From Faecalitalea cylindroides ATCC 27803 (lineage in GTDB: Bacteria; Bacillota_I; Bacilli_A; Erysipelotrichales; Erysipelotrichaceae), in NCBI RefSeq assembly GCF_000469305.1, contig NZ_KI270964.1, positions 907 to 64,906 of the forward strand: a stretch of DNA of 64,000 bases, written 5' to 3'. This document shows, piece by piece, positions 21,464-29,537 of the stretch. Under the pieces are notes generated by a model, which saw only the letters and a list, made by a program, of their open reading frames with translations, did not search any database and was not told the origin of the DNA. Positions within the stretch are counted from its first letter, which is position 1. Each line of letters begins with the position of its first letter. The translations under genes were made by a program, and so were the position numbers.

Positions 21464-22491
21464 TTCTTCATCACCTCCACAACAACATCATTATCTCTAC
21501 ACATCTGTAAAGCTTTCTTGATGTTTTCATGATCTCCTGTAAAGATCGTTATCAAAGTTCCAATTGGACTGTCTTTTACAACTTCGACATTTCCAAATAT
21601 GATGGAACAGTCAACATTGAAATCTCTTGAAATCTTAGAAATCAAAGCTTCTGAAGTATTTCCACTTTGATATTGAAGCTTGATAATTTGTTGATTCTCA
21701 TTGATTTGAACCAATGGATTGTTTGCCTCGATCAATTCATCGATCTTTCCTAAGTTATTCGTCGTATTGATAAAATTCTTTGTGACTGGCATCTGTGGAT
21801 GTGCAAATACAGTAACAATGTCACCTTCCTCAACAACACGTCCATTTTCCATTACCGCAACACGATCACAAATTTCTTTGACTACAGCCATTTCATGTGT
21901 GATCATAACAACCGTTAGCTTTAATTCCTTATTGATCTTTTTGATCAATTGAAGAATGCTTTGTGTTGTGTGTGGATCTAGAGCACTTGTTGCTTCATCA
22001 CATAACAAGACCTTAGGCTTTGTAGCTAAAGCTCTGGCAATCGCAACACGTTGTTTCTGCCCTCCTGATAATTGACTTGGATATGAGTCTTTTCTTTCTA
22101 CTAAATCAATCAATTCAAGAAGTTCCATGACTCTTTTATCAATCTGTTCTTTATCCATTTTTAGATGTCTTAGTGGAAATGCTATATTTTCATAAACCGT
22201 TCTTGATTTCATCAAATTAAAATGCTGGAAGATCATTCCCATTTTTTGACGTTCTATACGAAGTTCTTTTTCTGTGATCTTTAATAAATCTTTACCATCA
22301 AAAATCACTTCGCCATGTTCCGGTTTTTCCAATAAATTGATGCATCGAACCAGTGTCGATTTTCCAGCTCCGGAAAAACCGATGATTCCATAAATCTGTC
22401 CTTCATCAATCTGTAAGCTTACATCTTTAACCGCATGTACATCACCATCTTTAGTATTGAATGTCTTGGTGATATGTTTAAGATTTATCAA
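21460..22491 (-). CDS. metN: Methionine ABC transporter ATP-binding protein
   Basis: The ATPase has Walker A GFSGAGKSTLVR, the signature LSGGQKQRVAIARAL, Walker B VLLCDEATSALD and a C-terminal NIL/ACT regulatory domain (about 260-343) that binds methionine in known MetN. I place the start at TTG 22491 (product MINLKHITKTF): it lies 9 bases from the GAAAGGG ribosome site, while the upstream ATG at 22500 touches that site directly. The gene directly follows the T-box terminator. Confidence 0.94.
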   Translation of the reverse strand: MINLKHITKTFNTKDGDVHAVKDVSLQIDEGQIYGIIGFSGAGKSTLVRCINLLEKPEHGEVIFDGKDLLKITEKELRIERQKMGMIFQHFNLMKSRTVYENIAFPLRHLKMDKEQIDKRVMELLELIDLVERKDSYPSQLSGGQKQRVAIARALATKPKVLLCDEATSALDPHTTQSILQLIKKINKELKLTVVMITHEMAVVKEICDRVAVMENGRVVEEGDIVTVFAHPQMPVTKNFINTTNNLGKIDELIEANNPLVQINENQQIIKLQYQSGNTSEALISKISRDFNVDCSIIFGNVEVVKDSPIGTLITIFTGDHENIKKALQMCRDNDVVVEVMKK

Positions 22492-22513
22492 GCAAACCAT
22501 CCCTTTCTATAAA

Positions 22514-22784
22514 TAAAAAAACTTTCATCCTGCTATAGGACGAAAGTTGAACTTACGTGTTACCACCTATTTTCACAAAACAATCACTTGTTTTGCCTCA
22601 TCGAGTACCATCATACTCTATCGCTATAACGGGCGACCCCGTCATGACCTACACTCTCGATCATGCGACTCCAAGACCATGTTCCAATAAGCTGTTTTTA
22701 TCCTCTTTCAGCATACAAGGACTCTCTTCTAAAAAACTTCTTAAAGTACTCTTCTTTTCTTCATCATTTTGTATTTATGGTAAG
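22514..22784 (-). promoter_or_regulatory. T-box leader upstream of metNIQ
   Basis: The leader contains the T-box AGGTGGTAACACG (rc of 22556-22568), a terminator with 11-bp arms (22538-22548 and 22520-22530) and T-run, and an upstream Stem I region with the AGAGAG element and GGAACAUGG/GGAG distal elements. The unpaired UGGU predicts a tRNA with discriminator A, which fits tRNA-Met. AUG triplets stand at 22662-22664 and 22643-22645 as specifier candidates; I could not decide between them. T-boxes sense uncharged tRNA and allow read-through when it is bound. A further hairpin (22576-22595) is inserted before the T-box. Confidence 0.88.
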
Positions 22785-22813
22785 ATTTTACCAACAAAAA
22801 AAATATATGTCAA
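22785..22813 (-). promoter_or_regulatory. Promoter of the metNIQ T-box operon
   Basis: TTGACA (22808-22813) and TAAAAT (22785-22790) are spaced 17 bp on the minus strand, just before the T-box leader. Confidence 0.8.
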
Positions 22814-22842
22814 ACGTTTTCTGAAAATTTTTCATAAAATTT

Positions 22843-23568
22843 TCAACAAACAATCCAATTTGGATAAAAAGGAATTCCATTTTTGATCATCCTATGAATC
22901 AAAGGACGCCCCAATGTTTGATAATAATGTTCCATTGTGGGAACCTGTAATATTAAAATATCTGCTAGTTTACCCTTCTCCAAGCTTCCTCTATCACTTA
23001 AGCCAAATGTCTTAGCGGGTAAACTTGTCATAGATTCCAACAAAGTTCTTAAGTCCACTTTATACATATTAAATAGAATATATGCCAAATGTTGAAAACT
23101 ATATACATATGAATTTGGCTTACCAAAACCACACGACACGATAAACTTTTGTGGTTTTAATTCATGAAAATCCTGCTCTCTTTCAATAATAGGATACTTA
23201 CTTTCTTGTTTTCGAACAAAGACATCCTGCGTAAGTTCTTTTTTTTGAATTCTTTTTTTATCTGATAAAATTGTTAAGATTCCATTTGTTTTCATGGCAT
23301 ACAATGCTGAATTATTCTCTCGTAATTGATCCCCTAAACGCACCTTAGAAAACCCCTCAAAATTACAATCGATAAATGCTGGTATTACCGTTTCACCACA
23401 GGCATCTAAAACACGGGTTGCGCTGTCGATCCATTTTTTATAGTCATGCACACCTAGATCAATGATCTTATCATGATGACATGCGATAAATGCATGCTTA
23501 TATACCGTAAAATCTTTATCACAGGTATATAAACTTTCAATATTTTTTATTATAAGTGTCGCTTTCAT
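22843..23568 (-). CDS. Degenerate imidazolonepropionase-like amidohydrolase (probable pseudoenzyme)
   Basis: The ends of this 241-residue protein match the HutI group of the amidohydrolase superfamily: VLDACGETVIPAFID near residue 60, and GSLEKGKLADILILQVP plus GRPLIHRMIKNGIPF at the C-terminus. HutI is about 420 residues, so most of the catalytic barrel is missing. The metal-binding HxH that should follow PAFID is replaced by CNFEG, and the TDxNPG metal Asp is replaced by SCGFGKPN. It has a good AAGGGG ribosome site and an intact frame. It is probably not an active hydrolase; it could be decaying or have a new structural role. Confidence 0.7.
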   Translation of the reverse strand: MKATLIIKNIESLYTCDKDFTVYKHAFIACHHDKIIDLGVHDYKKWIDSATRVLDACGETVIPAFIDCNFEGFSKVRLGDQLRENNSALYAMKTNGILTILSDKKRIQKKELTQDVFVRKQESKYPIIEREQDFHELKPQKFIVSCGFGKPNSYVYSFQHLAYILFNMYKVDLRTLLESMTSLPAKTFGLSDRGSLEKGKLADILILQVPTMEHYYQTLGRPLIHRMIKNGIPFYPNWIVC

Positions 23569-23615
23569 GATTTCCCCTTTTCTTCTATAATTATATCATA
23601 ATGAGGTGGTAATAC

Positions 23616-24278
23616 ATGTTATTCTTTAAAAAGAAACAGAAAGTAATCATAACGATCCATGGCTTTGGAAAAAATGTCCAACATGAATTTGATCCTTTGG
23701 CAAAACACATCGACAAGAAAAAGTATCAAATCATTCAATTTGATATGTATGACCCCTATGATCCTCACGACGATAATTACGAAACATGGATCAAAAAAGC
23801 AGAAGAAAAAATTCATGAATATAAAGACCAGGAAATTATCCTTCTTGGCTTTTCCATGGGAGGCGTCATTGCCAGTTATCTAGCAAGCATCTATCATGTA
23901 AGATCCTTGATCCTTGTTGCACCTGCTTTTCAATATCTTGATTTAGCCAATATCACAAACCATGGCATCAAGATAGTTAAGAATCTAGCTAAAAAGAGTG
24001 TCAGTGTTCCATCTGCATCACAAACCAAAGCCTTTCAAACGATCATAAATCAATACAAAGAATCTATTTATCATATCGACTGTCCCGTTACAATTTTTCA
24101 TGGAACAAAAGATGAAGTGATTCCGGTTGAAAGCTCAAAAAATATTTATTCAAATATTCCCGGTAAAAAACGTTTGATCTATATTGAAGGTGGCAAGCAT
24201 AGAATGCTGTATGACGGAATCATGGAAGAATGTATTTTTACTTTAATTGATGATGCTTTAGAAGATAAGCTAATTTAA
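23616..24278 (+). CDS. Alpha/beta hydrolase
   Basis: The 220-residue protein has the nucleophile elbow GFSMGG (about residue 75), an oxyanion-hole HGFGKN near the N-terminus, a C-terminal Asp in FHGTKDEVIPVESS and a final His in GGKHRML, giving a complete Ser-Asp-His triad. This resembles small carboxylesterases and monoacylglycerol-lipase-like enzymes; substrate unknown. GAGGTGG site before ATG 23616. It is divergent from the HutI-like gene across 47 bp and ends at a bidirectional terminator. Confidence 0.87.
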   Translation: MLFFKKKQKVIITIHGFGKNVQHEFDPLAKHIDKKKYQIIQFDMYDPYDPHDDNYETWIKKAEEKIHEYKDQEIILLGFSMGGVIASYLASIYHVRSLILVAPAFQYLDLANITNHGIKIVKNLAKKSVSVPSASQTKAFQTIINQYKESIYHIDCPVTIFHGTKDEVIPVESSKNIYSNIPGKKRLIYIEGGKHRMLYDGIMEECIFTLIDDALEDKLI

Positions 24279-24299
24279 AAAGAGCCATCGGCTCTTTTT
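24277..24299. terminator. Bidirectional terminator
   Basis: AAAAAGAGCC (24277-24286) and GGCTCTTTTT (24290-24299) form a 10-bp hairpin between convergent hydrolase and pncB genes. Confidence 0.88.
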
Positions 24300-25743
24300 A
24301 CTTATATTCATTTAACATTTCTAATTTCAATGTTAATAGTTTTTCTGTTAGATCTACATAATACTCCTGAGGATATTCAAAACGTTTGATTTCCTCCCAA
24401 ATATACTCTAACTGTTCTGCACAATAAGCACGAATCTCATCAAGAGTAGGTTCTTCATACACTTGTTCACCTCTAATAAAGATTGGAACTAATAATTCTT
24501 TTAAGATATAAGATCCTGCTGGAATAACTTTATATTTCCATCGAGACATAGGGTGGTAAATCGTAAGATCTTTTGATTCATCCAACTCCTCATCCCATAA
24601 AGCCATTAAATCAGCTTGTGCCATATTTGTTTCTTTATCAATGATGCGATACAACTTCTTAAGTCCTGGATTTGTAACTTTTTCAACGTTATCGCTGATC
24701 TTGATCTTAGGAATGATCTTACCATCTTTTTCGATCGCAACTAATTTATAAACACCACCAAAAACAGGTGAATTTTTTGAACAGATTAAGTTTTCTCCTA
24801 CACCAAAAGAATCGATTTTAGCACCCTGCTGGTGAATCAAAGAAGTAATGACATATTCATCTAAAGAGTTGCTGACAACGATTTGACAATCCTCAAGTCC
24901 TGCTGCATCTAATTCTTTACGTACCTTTTTTGAAAGATAAGCCATATCTCCAGAGTCAATACGAACACCTTTTAAACGATAACCATTTGGCTCTAGATAA
25001 TCTTTGGCAACTTTGATTGCATTTTTGATACCTGATTTTAATGTACTGTATGTATCAATCAACAAGGTACAACTTTCCGGATAAGTTTTCGCATAATATA
25101 AGAAAGCATCATATTCACTATCAAAGCTCTGAATAAAAGAATGTGCCATGGTTCCCAATACAGGAAGACCATATTCTTTTCCGGCATATGTCGTTGCACT
25201 TCCAGCACAACCTACGATATATGCTGCTCTAGCTCCATAAATTGCCGCATCAAAGTTATGTGCTCTTCTTGCCCCAAATTCCATAACAGCTCTTCCATCA
25301 CTGGCCTGTACGATACGACGCGCCTTGGTCGCAATCAAAGTTTGATGATTTAATGCCAGTAATAAAGCCGTTTCTACAAGCTGTGCTTCAATGATCGGTG
25401 CTTTTACGCGCACCAATGGTTCATAAGGGAAAACCGGAGTCCCTTCTGGAATCGCATAAATATCTCCTGTAAAACGAACAGTCGATAAATATTCTAAAAA
25501 TTCATCTGTGAACTGGTTCAAGGAACGCAAATATTCAATTTCTTCTTTTTCAAAATGCAAATTTTTTACATATTCAATAACTTGCTCTAACCCTGCAAAG
25601 ATACACAAGCCTCCATCTTCTGGGTTATGTCTATAAAATAAATCAAACACAACTTCACGATTTTTATCTAAATTAAAATAACACTGACTCATGGTCAGTT
25701 CATAAAAATCCATTACAAGTGATAAATTTCTAGTTTCCTTCAT
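24298..25743 (-). CDS. pncB: Nicotinate phosphoribosyltransferase
   Basis: PncB converts nicotinate and PRPP to nicotinate mononucleotide in NAD salvage. The protein begins MKETRNLSLVMDFYELTMSQ, has the family AVMEFGARRAH motif (about 155) and the GVRIDSGDM phosphate-binding motif (about 265). I place the start at ATG 25743, with an AGAGGA site inside the pncA end, giving 481 residues; a longer reading into pncA lacks a ribosome site. It is directly coupled to the nicotinamidase gene upstream, which supplies its substrate. Confidence 0.95.
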   Translation of the reverse strand: MKETRNLSLVMDFYELTMSQCYFNLDKNREVVFDLFYRHNPEDGGLCIFAGLEQVIEYVKNLHFEKEEIEYLRSLNQFTDEFLEYLSTVRFTGDIYAIPEGTPVFPYEPLVRVKAPIIEAQLVETALLLALNHQTLIATKARRIVQASDGRAVMEFGARRAHNFDAAIYGARAAYIVGCAGSATTYAGKEYGLPVLGTMAHSFIQSFDSEYDAFLYYAKTYPESCTLLIDTYSTLKSGIKNAIKVAKDYLEPNGYRLKGVRIDSGDMAYLSKKVRKELDAAGLEDCQIVVSNSLDEYVITSLIHQQGAKIDSFGVGENLICSKNSPVFGGVYKLVAIEKDGKIIPKIKISDNVEKVTNPGLKKLYRIIDKETNMAQADLMALWDEELDESKDLTIYHPMSRWKYKVIPAGSYILKELLVPIFIRGEQVYEEPTLDEIRAYCAEQLEYIWEEIKRFEYPQEYYVDLTEKLLTLKLEMLNEYK

Positions 25744-25747
25744 AATT

Positions 25748-26359
25748 TCATCCTCTAATTTCTGAGACGACCAGAATTCCATTTGTCGCCATATTTTTTA
25801 AGCTTACATCATTCCAAAAATAAGCATCATGTATATCTTCGACATGATATGTTTCAACTAGATTAGCTGGAACAATGACTCTTTGTTCACAATGATTATG
25901 CTCATTCAAATAACTTTGCAAAGAGAGCGCAAACTGTAAAATGCAAAGATCCGTGCAACAGCCTACAATAATCAAATCTTTATAACGAGAACACTCATCC
26001 TGCAAGAATTCCTGAAATTCAGGAGCTACAAATGTGTTCGTACTATTTTTGTGAATGATCCTTTTGATGTGATCTTTTAATTCATCAATTACTTCAGCTT
26101 CTTTTGTTCCAATCATACAATGTTGTGGATACGATAAAAATTCTCTTGTCTTTGGAGGATGGGTATCGCATACAAATACATTGCGACATTCTAATTGATC
26201 CATTAATTTCTTTTGACCTTCTGCAATAGACATAATTGCAGGATCAGCCAAAGCTCCCTCTTTAACAAAGCCGTTGACCATATCAACAACAAAAACGACC
26301 GGGTCTTTTAATTCATCTACATTCATTGGTTTATATAGGTTATTTTTTAATCTTGCCAT
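25748..26359 (-). CDS. pncA: Nicotinamidase / isochorismatase-family hydrolase
   Basis: The 203-residue cysteine hydrolase has catalytic Asp in VFVVDMVNGFV (about residue 26) and catalytic Cys in IIVGCCTDLCILQ (about 155), with the cis-peptide region before it. The metal site is VCDTHPP in place of the usual DxHxxxH. Its place just upstream of pncB makes nicotinamide the likely substrate. GAGG site before ATG 26359. Confidence 0.88.
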   Translation of the reverse strand: MARLKNNLYKPMNVDELKDPVVFVVDMVNGFVKEGALADPAIMSIAEGQKKLMDQLECRNVFVCDTHPPKTREFLSYPQHCMIGTKEAEVIDELKDHIKRIIHKNSTNTFVAPEFQEFLQDECSRYKDLIIVGCCTDLCILQFALSLQSYLNEHNHCEQRVIVPANLVETYHVEDIHDAYFWNDVSLKNMATNGILVVSEIRG

Positions 26360-26401
26360 AAAAATTCCTCATTTTTTTTATTATATCATGCAATAAAGAA
26401 A

Positions 26402-26432
26402 TAAAAAAAGAGAAAACCTTGATGATTTTCTC
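26402..26432 (-). terminator. Intrinsic terminator after recA
   Basis: GAGAAAA/TTTTCTC arms (26410-26416 and 26426-26432) are followed on the minus strand by seven T residues. Confidence 0.8.
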
Positions 26433-26442
26433 GCGTATTAGC

Positions 26443-27447
26443 TTATTCTTCTTTCTCACTGTTTTGATAAGCTTTTAATTTTTCTTCCAGCATGCTCATA
26501 AAATCTGGATTGTTCTTGATGTATTGTTTAGCTGCTTCTTTCCCTTGTCCAATCTTTTCACCTTCATAGCTAAACCACGCACCAGCTTTTTTGATGATAT
26601 TGGCATCAACGCAAAGATCGATCAATTCAGAAACATATGAGATTCCCTCTCCATACATAATTTCCAAAACCGCGCTCTTGAATGGAGGAGCCACCTTATT
26701 TTTGACAACTTTTACTTTCACTTTATTTCCGACAATATCGGTTCCATTCTTGATCGCATCGGCTTTACGTATATCAATACGTACCGAAGAATAGAATTTT
26801 AAGGCACGTCCGCCTGGTGTTGTTTCCGGATTACCATATACAACGCCAACTTTTTCACGAAGCTGGTTGATGAAGATTGCCGTACATTCATTATGATTCA
26901 TCAAGCCGGCAAGCTTACGCATAGCTTTGGACATCATACGAGCCTGGCTTCCAACTTGAAGATCTCCCATTTCTCCATCCAATTCTGCTTGAGGAACCAA
27001 TGCTGCAACACTATCCACGACAACTAGATCTACAGCACCACTGTCAATTAACATCAACATGATGTTAAGTCCCTGCTCACCTGAATCGGGTTGCGATAAG
27101 ATCAATTCATCAATATCTACACCCAGATTACGTGCATACACAGGGTCGATAGCATTTTCTGCATCGATAAAAGCTGCACGTCCACCTTTCTTTTGAACTT
27201 GTGCGATCGCATGAAGAGCCAGAGTTGTCTTACCACTGGATTCAGGACCAAAAATTTCAATGATCCTTCCTTTAGGGTATCCACCAATTCCTAAAGCCTG
27301 GTCTAATAAAAGACTTCCAGAAGGAATCGGTTCTACATCCACTGCAGCTCGATCTCCAAGCTTCATAATAGAACCTTTACCATATTCACGTTCAATTTCT
27401 GTTAAGACATCTTCTAATAATTTATCTTTTGATTCTGCTTTTGCCAT
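26443..27447 (-). CDS. recA: Recombinase A
   Basis: RecA forms ATP-dependent filaments on single-stranded DNA for strand exchange and SOS induction. The 334-residue protein has Walker [28 protein letters not shown], the Walker B region [14 protein letters not shown] and loop 2 [28 protein letters not shown]. The gene begins 2 bp after the pncC/cinA stop, as in Bacillus. No separate SOS box is visible because it is internal to the operon. Confidence 0.98.
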   Translation of the reverse strand: MAKAESKDKLLEDVLTEIEREYGKGSIMKLGDRAAVDVEPIPSGSLLLDQALGIGGYPKGRIIEIFGPESSGKTTLALHAIAQVQKKGGRAAFIDAENAIDPVYARNLGVDIDELILSQPDSGEQGLNIMLMLIDSGAVDLVVVDSVAALVPQAELDGEMGDLQVGSQARMMSKAMRKLAGLMNHNECTAIFINQLREKVGVVYGNPETTPGGRALKFYSSVRIDIRKADAIKNGTDIVGNKVKVKVVKNKVAPPFKSAVLEIMYGEGISYVSELIDLCVDANIIKKAGAWFSYEGEKIGQGKEAAKQYIKNNPDFMSMLEEKLKAYQNSEKEE

Positions 27448-27449
27448 AA

Positions 27450-27923
27450 TTACTCCTTCATTATGATTTCTGCAAGATTGTTGATCATATCTTGGACAAC
27501 CTGCATTCTTAATTCATTTCGTTCTAAACCTTGATATTGGAAATGATAAACTTTTACTGCATCTTTTGATGCGATAGCACAAAAAACACAACCTGCCGGT
27601 TTATCTTCCATTGTATCTGGACCTGCATTTCCTGTAAAAGAAACACAATAGTCACTCTGTGTGATCTCTCTAGTATTTTGTGCCATTTGTTTTGCACATT
27701 CTCCAGAAACAACACCAAATGTATCAATCAAATCTTTCTCTACATGTGCCATCACTTGTTTCATTTCTGTAAAATACGTTACAAAGCCACCTTTTAATAC
27801 AGCACTAGCTCCCGGTATAGAAGCAAGCGTACTGGTAAAAAGGCCTGCCGTCAAACTTTCACAGCTGGAAACTGTTACATGTTTGTCTTTACAAAGTTCG
27901 ATAAGATCTTTAGCTGTTTGCAT
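27450..27923 (-). CDS. pncC: CinA-family C-terminal domain protein: NMN amidohydrolase (PncC)
   Basis: This 157-residue protein is only the PncC (CinA C-terminal) domain: [22 protein letters not shown] near the N-terminus, [13 protein letters not shown] in the middle and SFTGNAGPD(TMED)KPAG as the catalytic loop. Known PncC deamidates nicotinamide mononucleotide, recycling the NMN released by NAD-dependent DNA ligase. The MoCF-like N-terminal half of full CinA is absent, as in E. coli PncC. It sits between pgsA and recA as in Bacillus and overlaps pgsA by one base. Confidence 0.9.
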   Translation of the reverse strand: MQTAKDLIELCKDKHVTVSSCESLTAGLFTSTLASIPGASAVLKGGFVTYFTEMKQVMAHVEKDLIDTFGVVSGECAKQMAQNTREITQSDYCVSFTGNAGPDTMEDKPAGCVFCAIASKDAVKVYHFQYQGLERNELRMQVVQDMINNLAEIIMKE

Positions 27924-28501
27924 TACATAGACTCCAAAATATACTTCTTTAATTTCATAAAATAAATATATCCACTATATAAAGAAGCTAAAGTTGCAGC
28001 CCACAATAGAATCTGGTCTACAGGTAATCCGAGATATGAGAAAGGCCAGTTCTTCAACAACAAGAATACGATTGCAACCATCTGCAACACTGTTTTAAGC
28101 TTTCCATAGAATCCTGCACTTACAACTTTTCCCTGACTAGCGGCTGTCATTCGAAGTCCATCCACAAACAAATCACGTGCAATCATCAATAGAACCGCTA
28201 TAATATTCGCTTGATGTGTGTAAGCCAACATGATCAAAACAGTATTTACTAACAATTTATCCGCAATAGGATCTACAAACTTTCCAAATGAAGTAATCAA
28301 ATGGTATTTTCGTGCAATCATCCCATCCAGCATATCTGTTATAGATGCTGTCGCAAAAATAATAAAAACTAGAACATCACGAAAGGCTAATCCACTTGTT
28401 TCATCCATCACCCAAAAATTATCACCTATACAAAGATATACGATTACTACGAGCGGTACTAAGGCTATCCTTACCATCGTAAGCTTATTTGGCAAATTCA
28501 T
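27923..28501 (-). CDS. pgsA: CDP-diacylglycerol-glycerol-3-phosphate 3-phosphatidyltransferase
   Basis: PgsA makes phosphatidylglycerol phosphate, the first committed step to phosphatidylglycerol and cardiolipin. The CDP-alcohol phosphotransferase signature DGxxAR(x8)GxxxDxxxD is complete (DMLDGMIARKYH ... GKFVDPIADK). Four to five membrane helices are present. I place the start at ATG 28501 (MNLPNKLTMVRI); it has an AGGAG site about nine bases upstream, while the upstream GTG at 28510 touches that site. Confidence 0.95.
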   Translation of the reverse strand: MNLPNKLTMVRIALVPLVVIVYLCIGDNFWVMDETSGLAFRDVLVFIIFATASITDMLDGMIARKYHLITSFGKFVDPIADKLLVNTVLIMLAYTHQANIIAVLLMIARDLFVDGLRMTAASQGKVVSAGFYGKLKTVLQMVAIVFLLLKNWPFSYLGLPVDQILLWAATLASLYSGYIYFMKLKKYILESM

Positions 28502-28506
28502 TCTCG

Positions 28507-29436
28507 TCACTCTCCTGTTTGTTCATTTGCTTTGATAATTATATCTAGATATGCGGGTTCTCCCGGATACCAGTAGTTTTCATCAAAGGCAAGATTATTG
28601 CCATTGACAGAAAACTGATTACCTGAATAAGAACCTATTTCAATTTCCAATGTACATTCTTTATCCACGGTGATTTCTTTCTTGAAAGTATCACTATAAA
28701 TCGTACTTGTATCCCCTGTGATTACTTCGCCATCGTTATAAATAACAACTGTACTGTCCAAAGGTAGGGTAATTTCTAATTCCAGTGGTGTCGAATTTTC
28801 CAAAACATTTGTTATCGTATATGTATTTGTACTTGTATTTTCTATTACGATATCTTCTTTTTGTGCCTCCTGTTGTCTTTGTTGGGCTAATCTTTCTGTC
28901 TCCGCTTCTTTTTCAGCTAATTCAGCTTTACGATTTGCTTCTTCCTGCAAAGCCTGCTGCGAAGAATAATAGTCTAATCCAAGATTTACCACAAACAACA
29001 AACCAAAAATTAAAACACCTGCGATAATTCCTACTCGGATCAAACGTTTTCGCGACCATTTCAAATTTCGTGACAAACGAGTAATCCTTTTTTGAAAATT
29101 GCTCTGTTTACTTCTCTTTATCTTTCTTCCCTGCCCTGAAGGCATAGAAGCTACCATACGTTTTTGAGCCTGCGTTAAAGCCATGTTCCGTTGATGTGCA
29201 TATGCATTGATATTAGCATCAACTTCAGCTTGAACAGCTTGCCAGTTAACTCCGATCGCATCACAATATGCTCGGACAAAATAACGAACAAAGGAGAAAT
29301 CATCCGAAAAAACTTCCAGGTTATTCATTTCAATTGCCTGAATGTACTCAGGAGCCAAACGAGTTTGCGAACTCACATCCTGGATGGAAAGTTTAAGGTC
29401 TAGTCTGCGTTGTCTTAAGATTTGATAATAAGTCAC
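28507..29436 (-). CDS. rodZ: RodZ-like helix-turn-helix membrane protein
   Basis: The cytoplasmic N-terminus holds an Xre-type helix-turn-helix (residues about 5-70, LRQRRLDLKLSIQDVSSQTRL), then a basic linker, one membrane helix (about 137-158, GIIAGVLIFGLLFVVNLGL), a short Glu/Gln/Arg-rich coiled coil and a C-terminal extracellular beta domain (DUF4115-like). RodZ links the MreB cytoskeleton to the elongation machinery. It uses a GTG start with a GGGGGAG site and overlaps pgsA, the usual Gram-positive arrangement (ymfM-pgsA-cinA-recA). Confidence 0.9.
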   Translation of the reverse strand: MTYYQILRQRRLDLKLSIQDVSSQTRLAPEYIQAIEMNNLEVFSDDFSFVRYFVRAYCDAIGVNWQAVQAEVDANINAYAHQRNMALTQAQKRMVASMPSGQGRKIKRSKQSNFQKRITRLSRNLKWSRKRLIRVGIIAGVLIFGLLFVVNLGLDYYSSQQALQEEANRKAELAEKEAETERLAQQRQQEAQKEDIVIENTSTNTYTITNVLENSTPLELEITLPLDSTVVIYNDGEVITGDTSTIYSDTFKKEITVDKECTLEIEIGSYSGNQFSVNGNNLAFDENYWYPGEPAYLDIIIKANEQTGE

Positions 29437-29502
29437 CTAAAAACTCCCCCTTTGCCCGTACATTATAACAAGAAATCTTCTATTTTTAAAATCAATATTC
29501 AC

Positions 29503-29532
29503 AAAAAAACACGTAGCATAAAAACTACGTGT
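29503..29532 (-). terminator. Intrinsic terminator of glmS
   Basis: ACACGTAG (29509-29516) and CTACGTGT (29525-29532) form a perfect 8-bp stem followed on the minus strand by seven T residues. Confidence 0.87.
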
Positions 29533-29537
29533 ATGAT

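Noticed and set aside
22800-22815. Second cre-like element at the metNIQ promoter (AAACGTTT core)
   Set aside because: The outer consensus positions mismatch (A for T at the first and A for C near the end), so only the core is shared.
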